Source of the DNA: Streptomyces sp. CC228A
GTDB taxonomy: Bacteria > Actinomycetota > Actinomycetes > Streptomycetales > Streptomycetaceae
Direction of reading: 5' to 3'
Assembly: GCF_021390935.1 (NCBI RefSeq)
Contig: NZ_JAJPUI010000001.1
Location: 186,001-250,000, forward strand
DNA length: 64,000 nt
The notes beneath the pieces are model-generated. The model was not told the origin of the DNA, searched no databases, and saw only the letters and a program-made list of their open reading frames with translations. Position numbers and translations under genes: made by a program. This document shows, piece after piece, positions 52,501 to 60,811 of the stretch; position 1 is the stretch's first letter; every line of letters starts with the position of its first letter.

Positions 52501-53847
52501 ATGATGAGACGACGCTTCCTGAAGACGGCGTGCTGCTCGGCCCTCACCGCCGCGCTGGCCCTCGGCGCCACCGCGTGCGGCGGCGACCCGGTCGGCACCG
52601 CGAGCGGTGGCGAGAAGGCGCTGTCCGGGCAGACCCTCACCGTCGCCGGCGTCTGGTCGGGCACCGAGCAGAAGAACTTCCAGAAGGTGCTGGACGCCTT
52701 CACCGAGCAGACCGGGGCGAAGACCCGCTTCGTCTCCACGGGCGACAACGTGTCCACCGTCGTCGGCAGCAAGATCGAGGGCGGCAACGCCCCCGACGTG
52801 GTGATGGTCCCCCAGGTCGGCGTGCTCCAGCAGTTCGCGAAGAACAAGTGGCTCGCGCCGCTGTCGAAGTCCGCCGAGAAGACGGTCGACGCGAACTTCG
52901 CACCCGTCTGGAAGGGCTACGGCTCCGTGGACGGCACGCTGTACGGCCTCTACTTCAAGGCCGCGAACAAGTCGACCGTCTGGTACGACCCCGCGGCCCT
53001 GGACACCGCCGGTGTGAAGCCCCCGAAGACGTACGACGAGATGCTCACCGCGGCCCGCACCGTCGCCGACTCCGGCGTTCCTGCGTTCGCCGTGGCCGGC
53101 GAGGACGGCTGGACGCTCACCGACTGGTTCGAGAACGTCTACCTGTCGCAGGCCGGCCCCCAGAAGTACGACCAGCTCGCCAAGCACGAGATCCCGTGGA
53201 CGGACCCGACGGTCGTCGAGGCCCTCAGGACCCTCGCCAGGCTGTTCTCCGACGACAAGCTGCTGGCCGGCGGCAGGAAGGGCGCGCTCGCCACCGACTT
53301 CCCCGGCTCCGTCGAGAAGGTCTTCGGCCCGAAGCAGGAGGCCGGGATGGTGTACGAGGGCGACTTCGTCGCCGGTGTCGCGAAGGACGAGTTCGGCCGG
53401 AAGATCGGCGAGGACGCGGACTTCTTCCCCTTCCCCGCGGTCGGCGGGGGCGAGGCGCCGGTGGTCAGCGGCGGTGACGCGGCGGTCGTCCTGAAGGACG
53501 GCAGGAACCAGAAGGCCGCCATGGCCCTCCTGGAGTTCCTGGCGACGCCCGAGGCCGCAGCCGTCTGGGCCGCCGAGGGCGGATTCATCTCCCCGAACAA
53601 GGCCCTGGACCTCGGGGCGTACGGCGACGCGACCCTGCGGGCCACCGCCAAGTCCCTGGTGGACGCCGGGGACACCGTCCGCTTCGACATGTCGGACCAG
53701 GCCCCGGCGGCGTTCGGCGGCACCAAGGGCGCGGGCGAGTGGAAGATCCTCCAGGACTTCCTGCGCGACCCGTCGAAGCCCGAGGCGACGGCGGCCGCGC
53801 TGGAGGCGGCCGCGGCCAAGGCCTACGGCTCCGCGAACCAGGGCTGA
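52501..53847 (+). CDS. ABC sugar-binding lipoprotein
   Basis: 448 aa. A signal peptide with MMRRRFLKTA and lipobox LGATACG gives a lipid-anchored protein. The SBP fold begins LTVAGVWSGTEQKNFQKVLDAFTEQTGAKTRF, with NAPDVVMVPQVGVLQQFA and GTLYGLYFKAANKSTVWYDP. It belongs to the family-1 (maltose/alpha-glucoside) SBPs. The ATG at 52501 follows GAAAGG. It delivers alpha-glucosides to the two permeases that follow. Confidence 0.93.
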   Translation: MMRRRFLKTACCSALTAALALGATACGGDPVGTASGGEKALSGQTLTVAGVWSGTEQKNFQKVLDAFTEQTGAKTRFVSTGDNVSTVVGSKIEGGNAPDVVMVPQVGVLQQFAKNKWLAPLSKSAEKTVDANFAPVWKGYGSVDGTLYGLYFKAANKSTVWYDPAALDTAGVKPPKTYDEMLTAARTVADSGVPAFAVAGEDGWTLTDWFENVYLSQAGPQKYDQLAKHEIPWTDPTVVEALRTLARLFSDDKLLAGGRKGALATDFPGSVEKVFGPKQEAGMVYEGDFVAGVAKDEFGRKIGEDADFFPFPAVGGGEAPVVSGGDAAVVLKDGRNQKAAMALLEFLATPEAAAVWAAEGGFISPNKALDLGAYGDATLRATAKSLVDAGDTVRFDMSDQAPAAFGGTKGAGEWKILQDFLRDPSKPEATAAALEAAAAKAYGSANQG

Positions 53848-53861
53848 GGCGGCGCTCCCCC

Positions 53862-55262
53862 ATGACCACAGTCACCCGTTCCCCCCGGCGCGGCACCGCG
53901 CCCGCGGAGGCGACCGCCCGGGCAGCCGCCCGGCGCGGCGCCGGCGCGGACCCGCGGCGCCGCGCCGGGCGGCGCCGGCGCGTCATCGCCGTCGCCTTCG
54001 TCCTGCCGGCGCTGCTGCTGCTCGGCGCGCTGGTGGTGTACCCGGTCCTCTTCTCGGTCGGCCGGAGCCTCTTCGACGCGTCCGGCACCCGCTTCGTGGG
54101 CGGCGGCAACTACGTCGAGATGTTCCGCGACCCGGCCACGCTGAGGGCCATCCGCAACAGCACGATCTGGGTCGTCGTGGCCCCCACCCTGCTGACCGGC
54201 CTCGGGCTGGTCCTGGCGGTGCTGGTGGAGAAGATCCGCTGGGCGGCGGCCTTCAAGGTGCTGCTGTTCCTGCCCATGGCGGTGTCGTTCCTGGCGGCGG
54301 GCATCATCTTCCGCCTCGCGTACGAGGAGGACCCGGACAAGGGCGTCCTGAACGCGGCGGTCGTGGGCGTCCACGACCTGGTCGAGGACGGCTCGCCGTA
54401 CCCCGGCGCGCGGGCCCGCGAGGGCGAGTCCGTGCGGAAGGCCCCGGGCGGCGCCTACGAGACGGCCGCGGCCCTCTCGCCGGGCGCGGCGCCGGTGGCC
54501 CTGCCGCTGGTCGGCGTGAAGCCGCAGGACGTGCCCGCGGCGGCGCGCCCGGCGGCGCAGGCGGCCTCGGCCCCGGCGGCGGCCGGGGAACTGCGCGGCG
54601 TGGTGTACCTGGACTTCACCCCGGGCGGCGGGGGGCGCCCGGGCGAGGTGGACGCCGAGGAGTCCGGCCTGCCGGGCGTCGCCGTGGAAGCGGTGCGGGA
54701 CGGCGCGGCGGTGGCGTCGGCGACGACGGCCGCGGACGGCTCCTTCGCCTTCACGGGCCTGGAGGCGTCCGGCGGTTACGCGCTGCGCCTGCCGGAAGCG
54801 AACTTCGCCGCGCCGTACACGGGGGTGTCCTGGCTGGGGCCCGCGCTGGTGACGCCCGCCATCATCGGGGCGTACCTGTGGATCTGGACCGGCTTCGCGA
54901 TGGTGCTGATCGGTGCGGGCCTGTCGGCGCTGCCGCGGGACGCGCTGGAGGCGGCGCGGATGGACGGCGCGAACGAGTGGCAGATCTTCCGCCGGATCAC
55001 GGTGCCCCTGCTGGCGCCGGTGCTGACGGTGGTCTTCGTCACGCTGGTCATCAACGTGATGAAGGTCTTCGACCTCATCTACATCATCGCGCCGGGGCCG
55101 GTGCAGCAGGACGCCACGGTGCTGGCCACGCAGATGTGGCTGGTGTCGTTCGGCGGCGGGAACGACCAGGGCCTGGGCAGTGCGCTGGGCGTGCTGCTCC
55201 TGCTGCTGGTGATCCCGGCGATGGTCTTCAACGTACGCCGCTTCCGCAGGAGCCAGTCATGA
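53862..55262 (+). CDS. MalF-like ABC permease with an inserted external beta-sandwich domain
   Basis: 466 aa, about 150 longer than usual. Helices at about 41-60, 101-123 and 131-152 are followed by a long insert (about 154-325), then helix 326-350 and the EAA loop EAARMDGANEWQIFRRITVP at 363-382. By topology the insert lies outside the membrane. Its 244-316 part (ELRGVVYLDF, then ESGLPGVAVEAVRDGAAVASATTAADGSFAFTGL) matches the pattern of Cna-B/SdrD-B/carboxypeptidase-regulatory beta-sandwich domains. E. coli MalF also has a large external P2 loop after its third helix that contacts maltose-binding protein; this one is unrelated in sequence. The ATG at 53862 lacks a clear ribosome site. Confidence 0.9.
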   Translation: MTTVTRSPRRGTAPAEATARAAARRGAGADPRRRAGRRRRVIAVAFVLPALLLLGALVVYPVLFSVGRSLFDASGTRFVGGGNYVEMFRDPATLRAIRNSTIWVVVAPTLLTGLGLVLAVLVEKIRWAAAFKVLLFLPMAVSFLAAGIIFRLAYEEDPDKGVLNAAVVGVHDLVEDGSPYPGARAREGESVRKAPGGAYETAAALSPGAAPVALPLVGVKPQDVPAAARPAAQAASAPAAAGELRGVVYLDFTPGGGGRPGEVDAEESGLPGVAVEAVRDGAAVASATTAADGSFAFTGLEASGGYALRLPEANFAAPYTGVSWLGPALVTPAIIGAYLWIWTGFAMVLIGAGLSALPRDALEAARMDGANEWQIFRRITVPLLAPVLTVVFVTLVINVMKVFDLIYIIAPGPVQQDATVLATQMWLVSFGGGNDQGLGSALGVLLLLLVIPAMVFNVRRFRRSQS

Positions 55263-56137
55263 GCGCCGCAGCGACCGCCCCCGTGAGGACCACCGGACCC
55301 CGCCGGCTGCGCCGCTGGCTCGGCAACGGCGTGGTGCAGGCGTTCCTGCTGCTGGTGGGGCTGGTGTGGATCACCCCCGTGGCGGGGCTGCTGGTGTCGT
55401 CGCTGCGTTCGGCGGCGGACAGCTCGTCGAGCGGCTGGTGGACCGCGCTGGCGGACCCGGGCCAGTTGTCGTTCGCGAACTACGCGGCGCTGCTGGACAA
55501 CGCGGGCATGACCGCGGCGTTCTGGAACACGGTCCTGATCTCGGTTCCGGCGACGGGGCTGGTCGTGGGCCTCGCGGCGCTGGCCGGCTACGCCTTCGCG
55601 TGGCTGGAGTTCCCGGGCCGGGACTGGCTGTTCCTGCTCGTGGTGGCCCTGCTGGTGGTGCCGGTGCAGGTCGGGCTGCTGCCGGTGGCGAAGCTCTTCG
55701 GGGCGGTGGGGCTGTTCGGCACGATCCCGGGCGTGGTCCTGTTCCACGTGGCGTACGGCCTGCCCTTCGCGATCTTCCTGCTGCGCAACTACTTCGCCGA
55801 GATACCGAAGGAGATGCTGGAGGCGGCGCGGATGGACGGCGGGGGCGAGTGGCGCATCTTCACGCGCCTCGTGCTGCCGGTCGGGCGCCCGGCGATCGCG
55901 AGCCTGGCCATCTTCCAGTTCCTGTGGGTGTGGAACGACATGCTGGTGGCACTGCTGTTCGCGGACTCGCAGTCGCAGCCGCTGACCGTGGAGCTCCAGT
56001 CGCAGGTGCGGCAGTTCGGCAGCAACATCGACGTGCTGGCCCCCGGTGCGTTCCTGTCGCTGGTGGTGCCGCTGGTGGTGTTCCTCGCGTTCCAGCGCCA
56101 CTTCGTGCAGGGCGTGATGGCCGGCTCGGTGAAGTAG
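55259..56137 (+). CDS. MalG-like ABC permease
   Basis: 292 aa. Six helices and the EAA loop EAARMDGGGEWRIFTRLVLPVGRPA. The start overlaps the previous gene (ATGA), so the two permeases are translated together. Ends LVVPLVVFLAFQRHFVQGVMAGSVK, the usual MalG-type tail. With the MalF-like protein it forms the importer channel. Confidence 0.94.
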   Translation: MSAAATAPVRTTGPRRLRRWLGNGVVQAFLLLVGLVWITPVAGLLVSSLRSAADSSSSGWWTALADPGQLSFANYAALLDNAGMTAAFWNTVLISVPATGLVVGLAALAGYAFAWLEFPGRDWLFLLVVALLVVPVQVGLLPVAKLFGAVGLFGTIPGVVLFHVAYGLPFAIFLLRNYFAEIPKEMLEAARMDGGGEWRIFTRLVLPVGRPAIASLAIFQFLWVWNDMLVALLFADSQSQPLTVELQSQVRQFGSNIDVLAPGAFLSLVVPLVVFLAFQRHFVQGVMAGSVK

Positions 56138-56206
56138 CCGCGGGGCGGGGCTTCCCCGTCCCCCGTGCTCAGCGCCTTCGCCGCGCCCCGGGCGGCGGAT
56201 GCACAC

Positions 56207-56236
56207 GGACGGCGCCCCGCTCGGGGGGCGCCGTCC
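56207..56236 (+). terminator. Terminator of the sugar operon
   Basis: Perfect 12-base arms GGACGGCGCCCC and GGGGCGCCGTCC with a six-base loop, 69 bases after the last permease stop. A partial copy of the right arm follows. The rest of the 56138-56535 gap shows no gene. Confidence 0.7.
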
Positions 56237-56535
56237 AGGCGTGCCGGGGTGGCGGCGGCGCCGTCCAGGCGGGCCGGGGCGGCGGGGGCACCGCCCCGCG
56301 GGCCGGGCCGCGGGGCGGCGGTGACGCGTACGGGCTGCCGCGGGTCGCGCGGGTCGGCGGGACGCTTACGGGCTGCCCGCTCGACGCGGGACCGAAGGGC
56401 GCTCGAAGCCGCCTCGCGGGGCGCTTGAGGGGGCCTGGCCTGGGCGCTCGAAGGGGCCTGGCGCAGCGCGTGTGAATGGTCACGTTCGAGGGTAGGAGCG
56501 CGGAACGGCTGGTTCCGGCCAGTACGCTGAACGGC

Positions 56536-56712
56536 ATGTCCCAGTCCCCCATGCACCACGACAGGCCCGACGCCGACGCCCTGAACGCCGCGATCCGCGA
56601 GCTCTGGGCACGTTCGGGCGGAACCCTGTCGGCGGACGGGCAGCGGATCTACCAGGCCCTGATCAAGGCATGGGCCGCCACCCAGCAGGGCGACATCGCG
56701 CCCGCCGCGTAA
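56536..56712 (+). CDS. Small conserved-looking hypothetical protein
   Basis: 58 aa: starts MSQSPMHHDRPDADALNAAI, then RELWARSGGTLSADGQRIYQALI and a short helical end. Soluble, helical. No domain is recognised. The ATG at 56536 gives a compact protein. An in-frame upstream start at 56476 is possible but adds a poor N-terminus. It stands alone between the sugar operon and the insertion sequence. Confidence 0.65.
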   Translation: MSQSPMHHDRPDADALNAAIRELWARSGGTLSADGQRIYQALIKAWAATQQGDIAPAA

Positions 56713-56861
56713 CGACCCGCCGGAACGGGGCGCCCGCCCCGTTCCTCCCGCCCCGCCGACGACCCGGCCGGCCGCCGGATCCGCACGGGTCCCCCGTGCG
56801 ACGCCGCGGCCGGCCTCTGACCGTCCCCCGTACGGGTACGCCGCCGGCCCGACCCGCCTAG

Positions 56862-57827
56862 ATGAATGAGTCCGATGTCTTCAGTGGTCGTAGGCGATCA
56901 GTGATCGCTTGACGGGGGCGTTGGTGGCCCAGTTGTGCCAGATGCCGGCGGCGAGGGCGAGGAGTCGTTGGCCGGTGCGGGCGAAGACTCCGGCCGGGGT
57001 TCTGCCGCCGTGCTGTTCGAGGCTGAGCTGGCCCTTGAGGGTGTCGATGACGGCTTCGATCCACTGCCGGACCCGGGCGATCTTTCCGTGCCGGGCCGGT
57101 TCGTCCTCGCGGTCCGGCCGCACCAGATGAACCCCGAGCCGCTCGGAGCAGAACGCTTCGAACTCCTTCCCGGCGAAGCCCTTGTCGGCGAGGATCACCT
57201 GTCCTTGGCGGACGAGGTGGTGGTCGCGTTCGAGTAGCGCGGCCATCACCTCCCGTTCGCCGATCTTGGGGTTGGCCAGGCACCAGGTGACGGGCATGCC
57301 TTCGGCGGTGGTGACCAGGTAGAGGCGGAAGCCCCAGAAGAAGCGGGAGTGGCTGCGGCAGTAGCCGTACCCGCAGTGTCCGGCCAGGTCGGAGCGTTTG
57401 ACGGTCTCGCGGGAGGCCGCGCAGGGCAGCGGGGTGGAGTCGATCAGCCGCAGGTCGTCGTTCCAGGTCGGCACCTGCCGGGCCAGTGCCTCGATCACGC
57501 GGCTGATCAGGGGGCCTGCGGCGTTGAGGCGCTTGTTGTAGGCGGACTGCTGGGGCAGGTAGCGGAACAGGTGGCCGAGGCGGGCGTGGGCGAAGCGGAT
57601 CCAGTGCCGGGCCGAGGGAAAACCGAGCAGGACCTGGGCGACCGCCAGGCACAGCAGTTCGGCGTCCGTCAGTTTCGGGGGTCGCCCGATCCGGCGACAA
57701 GGCGCCACATGGTCGTCGATGAACACGTACAGTGCCGCCAGAAGGGCGTCCAGGTTTGTCTTCACACACTGACCAACGGGCGCCCTTCGCCATGGTCGCG
57801 ACCAGCACGAACATCGGACTCATTCAT
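56862..57827 (-). mobile_element. Complete IS982-type insertion sequence (966 bp)
   Basis: Perfect 17-base terminal inverted repeats (ATGAATGAGTCCGATGT at 56862-56878, its complement at 57811-57827) bracket one transposase gene. CTAG stands directly outside both ends (56858-56861 and 57828-57831) and is probably the 4-base target duplication. The right CTAG supplies the TAG stop of the acyl-CoA dehydrogenase gene. Confidence 0.9.
56881..57765 (-). CDS. IS982-family transposase
   Basis: 294 aa, apparently intact. N-terminal region GRPPKLTDAELLCLAVAQVLLG; DDE core with LRLIDSTPLPCAASRET, HCGYGYCRSHSRFFWGFRLYLV, and VILADKGFAGKEFEAF; end QWIEAVIDTLKGQLSLEQHGG then AAGIWHNWATNAPV. This order is that of Streptomyces IS982-family transposases. 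The start is GTG 57765 without a clear ribosome site. It ends 19 bases from the left terminal repeat boundary. The element is probably still active, since ends and gene are undamaged. Confidence 0.92.
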   Translation of the reverse strand: MKTNLDALLAALYVFIDDHVAPCRRIGRPPKLTDAELLCLAVAQVLLGFPSARHWIRFAHARLGHLFRYLPQQSAYNKRLNAAGPLISRVIEALARQVPTWNDDLRLIDSTPLPCAASRETVKRSDLAGHCGYGYCRSHSRFFWGFRLYLVTTAEGMPVTWCLANPKIGEREVMAALLERDHHLVRQGQVILADKGFAGKEFEAFCSERLGVHLVRPDREDEPARHGKIARVRQWIEAVIDTLKGQLSLEQHGGRTPAGVFARTGQRLLALAAGIWHNWATNAPVKRSLIAYDH

Positions 57828-59054
57828 CTAGCGGATGGCCACCCCCGACAGGGTGCGCGCGATGACGAGGCGCTGGATCTCGCTGGTGCCCTCGAAGATC
57901 GTGTAGATCGCGCTGTCCCGGTGCATGCGCTCGACCGGGTACTCCCGGGTGTAGCCGTTGCCGCCGAGTATCTGGACGGCCTGGGCGGTGACGTCCTTGG
58001 CCACCTCGCTGGCGTACAGCTTGGACATGGAGCCCTCGGCGTTCTCGAAGGGCCTGCCGGCGGTCGCCATCCAGGAGGCGCGCCAGACCAGCAGCCGCGC
58101 CGCGTCGATCCGGGTGCGCATGTCGGCGAGCTGGAAGGCGACGCCCTGGTTGTCGATGATCGGGCGGCCGAACTGCCTGCGGGTCTTCGCGTAGTCGAGG
58201 GCGACCTCGTACGCGGCGCGGGCGGTGCCCACGGCCATGGCGCCGACGGCGGGGCGGGACGCCTCGAACGTCGCCATGGCGGCGTTCTTCACGCGCTCCC
58301 CGCCCTCCTTCGCCTTCTCGCGGGCCCGGGCGAGCCGCTCGTCCAGCTTCTCCTTGCCGCCGAGCAGGCAGGAGCCGGGGACGCGGACGTCCTCCAGGAC
58401 CACCTCGGCGGTGTGGGAGGCGCGGATGCCGTGCTTCTTGAACTTCTGGCCCTGCGAGAGCCCCGGGGTGCCCGGTGGGATGATGAAGGAGGCATGCCCC
58501 TTCGAGCCGAGGTCGGCGTCCACGACGGCCACCACCACGTGCACGTGGGCGATGCCGCCGTTCGTGGCCCAGGTCTTGGTGCCGTTGAGCACCCACTCGT
58601 CCTTGGCCTGGTCGTAGACGGCACGGGTGCGCATCGAGGCGACGTCGGAGCCCGCGTCGGGCTCGGAGGAGCAGAAGGCGGCCACCTTCACGTCGTCGGT
58701 GTCGCCGTACATCTGCGGGAGCCAGGTCCCGACCTGCTCCTCGGTGCCGTTGGCGAGGACGCCCACGGCGGCGAGGCCGGTGCCGACGATGGAGAGGGCG
58801 ATGCCCGCGTCGCCCCAGAACAGCTCCTCCATGGTCATCGGGATGCCGAGGCCCGTGGGGTCGAAGAACTGCTGGGCGTAGAAGTCGAGCGAGTAGATGC
58901 CGACCTTCGCGGCCTCCTGGATGACCGGCCAGGGCGTCTCCTCCCGCTCGTCCCACTCGGCGGCCGCGGGCCTGATCACGTCCCTGGCGAAGCCGTGCAG
59001 CCAGTCCCGGACCTGCTTCTGGTCCTCGTTGAGCTCGAACGTGAACTCGGCCAT
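57828..59054 (-). CDS. Acyl-CoA dehydrogenase
   Basis: 408 aa. N-terminal helices, middle beta domain with AAFCSSEPDAGSDVASMRTRA and KTWATNGGIAHVHVV, and C-terminal helices with QFGRPIIDNQGVAFQLADMRT, QILGGNGYTREYPVERMHRD and catalytic Glu in IFEGTSEIQR. FAD enzyme of fatty-acid or branched-chain acyl-CoA oxidation. The TAG stop is formed by the IS target site CTAG. The ATG at 59054 follows GGAGGG. It is divergent from a TetR gene with paired palindromes between. Confidence 0.94.
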   Translation of the reverse strand: MAEFTFELNEDQKQVRDWLHGFARDVIRPAAAEWDEREETPWPVIQEAAKVGIYSLDFYAQQFFDPTGLGIPMTMEELFWGDAGIALSIVGTGLAAVGVLANGTEEQVGTWLPQMYGDTDDVKVAAFCSSEPDAGSDVASMRTRAVYDQAKDEWVLNGTKTWATNGGIAHVHVVVAVVDADLGSKGHASFIIPPGTPGLSQGQKFKKHGIRASHTAEVVLEDVRVPGSCLLGGKEKLDERLARAREKAKEGGERVKNAAMATFEASRPAVGAMAVGTARAAYEVALDYAKTRRQFGRPIIDNQGVAFQLADMRTRIDAARLLVWRASWMATAGRPFENAEGSMSKLYASEVAKDVTAQAVQILGGNGYTREYPVERMHRDSAIYTIFEGTSEIQRLVIARTLSGVAIR

Positions 59055-59078
59055 GGTGTCCCTCCGGCGGGCATGAGC

Positions 59079-59116
59079 GTTACTTGCGGTAACCACAGTC
59101 TGTTACCGGCAGGTAA
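59079..59116. promoter_or_regulatory. Paired operators in the acyl-CoA dehydrogenase/TetR region
   Basis: Two palindromes of one type: GTTAC-ttgcg-GTAAC (59079-59093) and TTACC-ggca-GGTAA (59103-59116), with centres about 23 bases apart. They lie just upstream of the dehydrogenase gene and 84 bases or more from the TetR gene. Candidate binding sites for that TetR protein. Confidence 0.6.
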
Positions 59117-59199
59117 AAGCTGTCAACCGGCGTCGTGGCCGGAGGGGGTGTTACGTTGCGCTGGCCTGAAGGAACATGTGAAGGGCGGGGAGAGACGCT

Positions 59200-59823
59200 A
59201 TGGACACCACCCACCGGACCGAGCAGCAGCGGTCGGCCGAGCAGCGGCGGCGCGAACTGCTGGAGGCGGCCGACCGCGTGGTCCTCCGCGACGGCCCGCA
59301 GGCCTCCATGAACGCCATCGCCGCCGAGGCCGGCATCACCAAGCCGATCCTCTACCGCCACTTCGGCGACAAGGGCGGCCTGTACAGCGCCCTGGCCAAG
59401 CGCCACACCGACGCCCTGCTCGCCGCGCTGCGCGCCGCCCTGGACGCCCCCTCGGAGCGGCGCCGGCGGGTGGAGGCCACCCTCGACACGTACCTCGCCG
59501 CGATCGAGGCGCGGCCCCAGGTGTACCGCTTCCTGATGCACCCCGGCGACGACACGGGCCTGGGCCGGCACTCGGCGCCGCTGCTGCGCCGCATGGGCGA
59601 GGAGCTGGCGGACGTCATCGCGGAGCGGATCGAGCTGGGCGACGGCGGAGAGGTGCTGGCCCGCGCGTGGGGCCACGGCATCGTCGGCATGATGCACGCC
59701 GCCGGGGACTGGTGGCTCGGCGAGCGGCCCTGCGCCCGCGCCGCACTCGTCTCCTCGCTGGCGGACCTGCTGTGGGGCCGGCTGGCCGCCGCCGACGACC
59801 GCAAGGACGGCCCGGGCTTCTGA
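59200..59823 (+). CDS. TetR family regulator, probable repressor of the acyl-CoA dehydrogenase
   Basis: 207 aa. Helix-turn-helix at about 15-62: RRRELLEAADRVVLRDGPQASMNAIAAEAGITKPILYRHFGDKGGLY. The helical C-terminal domain has RPQVYRFLMHPGDD and GIVGMMHAAGDWWLG, a pattern seen in TetR proteins of fatty-acid metabolism. The ATG at 59200 follows GGGGAGAG. The paired operators suggest it represses the divergent dehydrogenase gene and responds to an acyl-CoA; that is inferred. Confidence 0.92.
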   Translation: MDTTHRTEQQRSAEQRRRELLEAADRVVLRDGPQASMNAIAAEAGITKPILYRHFGDKGGLYSALAKRHTDALLAALRAALDAPSERRRRVEATLDTYLAAIEARPQVYRFLMHPGDDTGLGRHSAPLLRRMGEELADVIAERIELGDGGEVLARAWGHGIVGMMHAAGDWWLGERPCARAALVSSLADLLWGRLAAADDRKDGPGF

Positions 59824-60142
59824 CCCGGGGCGGCACCCGCCCGTGACGGGACGGCCGGGCCCGGCACCCCGCACCCCTGCCCGCGGGCACCCGGATCCAC
59901 GCCGGACGACGGCGCCGACGCCGACGCCCCGAACCCTCGACCGGGCGCCCCGCACGCCCCCCACCGGCCCCTTCGCTGAGCGGATCCGCCGTGCGGAAGG
60001 CCGACAGCGCGGTCACCCGCGGGACTTCACCCGTCCGCCACCGTCACAGCGGGGCCCATCCGATCCGACGCGCCGTCAAGCAGGCGCGTGGCAGCGGGCC
60101 GGGACCCTTCGGGCCGGACGTCCGGACGCCCGGGCGGCAGTG
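59824..60142. other. Non-coding convergent interval
   Basis: No gene or strong hairpin is seen between the TetR and deformylase stops. Confidence 0.45.
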
Positions 60143-60697
60143 TCAGGCGACCGGGCCGCGGCCGCCCCAGGGTGTGCGGCGGGCGGCGCGCAGCAGGCGG
60201 GTGCGGCGCCAGCCGGTGAGGCGGTCGGGGTAGACGAGGCCGTCCACGTGGTCGCATTCATGCTGCAGGCAGCGGGCGAAGAAGCCGGTGCCCTCCACCC
60301 GCACGGGCTCGCCGCGGACGGTGACGCCCTCCACCACCGCGTGGTCGTGGCGCGCCGTCCCGGCCTCCAGGCCGGGCAGGGACAGGCAGCCCTCGGGGCC
60401 GCGGACCAGCGGGCCGTCGGCGGCGACCAGACGGGGGTTGACGACGTGGCCGAGGTGGCGGACGTCCTCGTCGTCGGGGCAGTCGTAGACGAAGACCCGC
60501 AGGCCGACCCCCACCTGGTTCGCCGCGAGCCCGACGCCGTTCGCGGCGTACATCGTGGCGAACATGTCCTCCACCAGCCCGGCCAGGGACGGGCCGAAGT
60601 CGGTGACGGGCTCGCAGGGGCTGTGCAGCACCGGAGCGCCGTGGAGGGTCATGGCCCGCACGGCGCCGGAACTGCCGGGGATCGGCCGGTTTCGCAT
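60143..60697 (-). CDS. def: Peptide deformylase
   Basis: 184 aa. All three motifs: GVGLAANQVG, EGCLSLPG and QHECDHVDGLVY (zinc Cys and two His, catalytic Glu). It removes formyl from new proteins. The sequence is a typical actinobacterial def paralogue. The ATG at 60697 has only weak ribosome sites. It is divergent from murT, with 114 bases between starts. Confidence 0.95.
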   Translation of the reverse strand: MRNRPIPGSSGAVRAMTLHGAPVLHSPCEPVTDFGPSLAGLVEDMFATMYAANGVGLAANQVGVGLRVFVYDCPDDEDVRHLGHVVNPRLVAADGPLVRGPEGCLSLPGLEAGTARHDHAVVEGVTVRGEPVRVEGTGFFARCLQHECDHVDGLVYPDRLTGWRRTRLLRAARRTPWGGRGPVA

Positions 60698-60811
60698 GGC
60701 GTTCAGCCTACGGTCCCGGTCTGACCGGCGGGTTCGCAGGTGGCGGGGTTCGGGGCGGCGGCCGTCTCTCGATAGGCTGAGCCAGGACCCACGCTAGGAG
60801 GAACAAGGACG

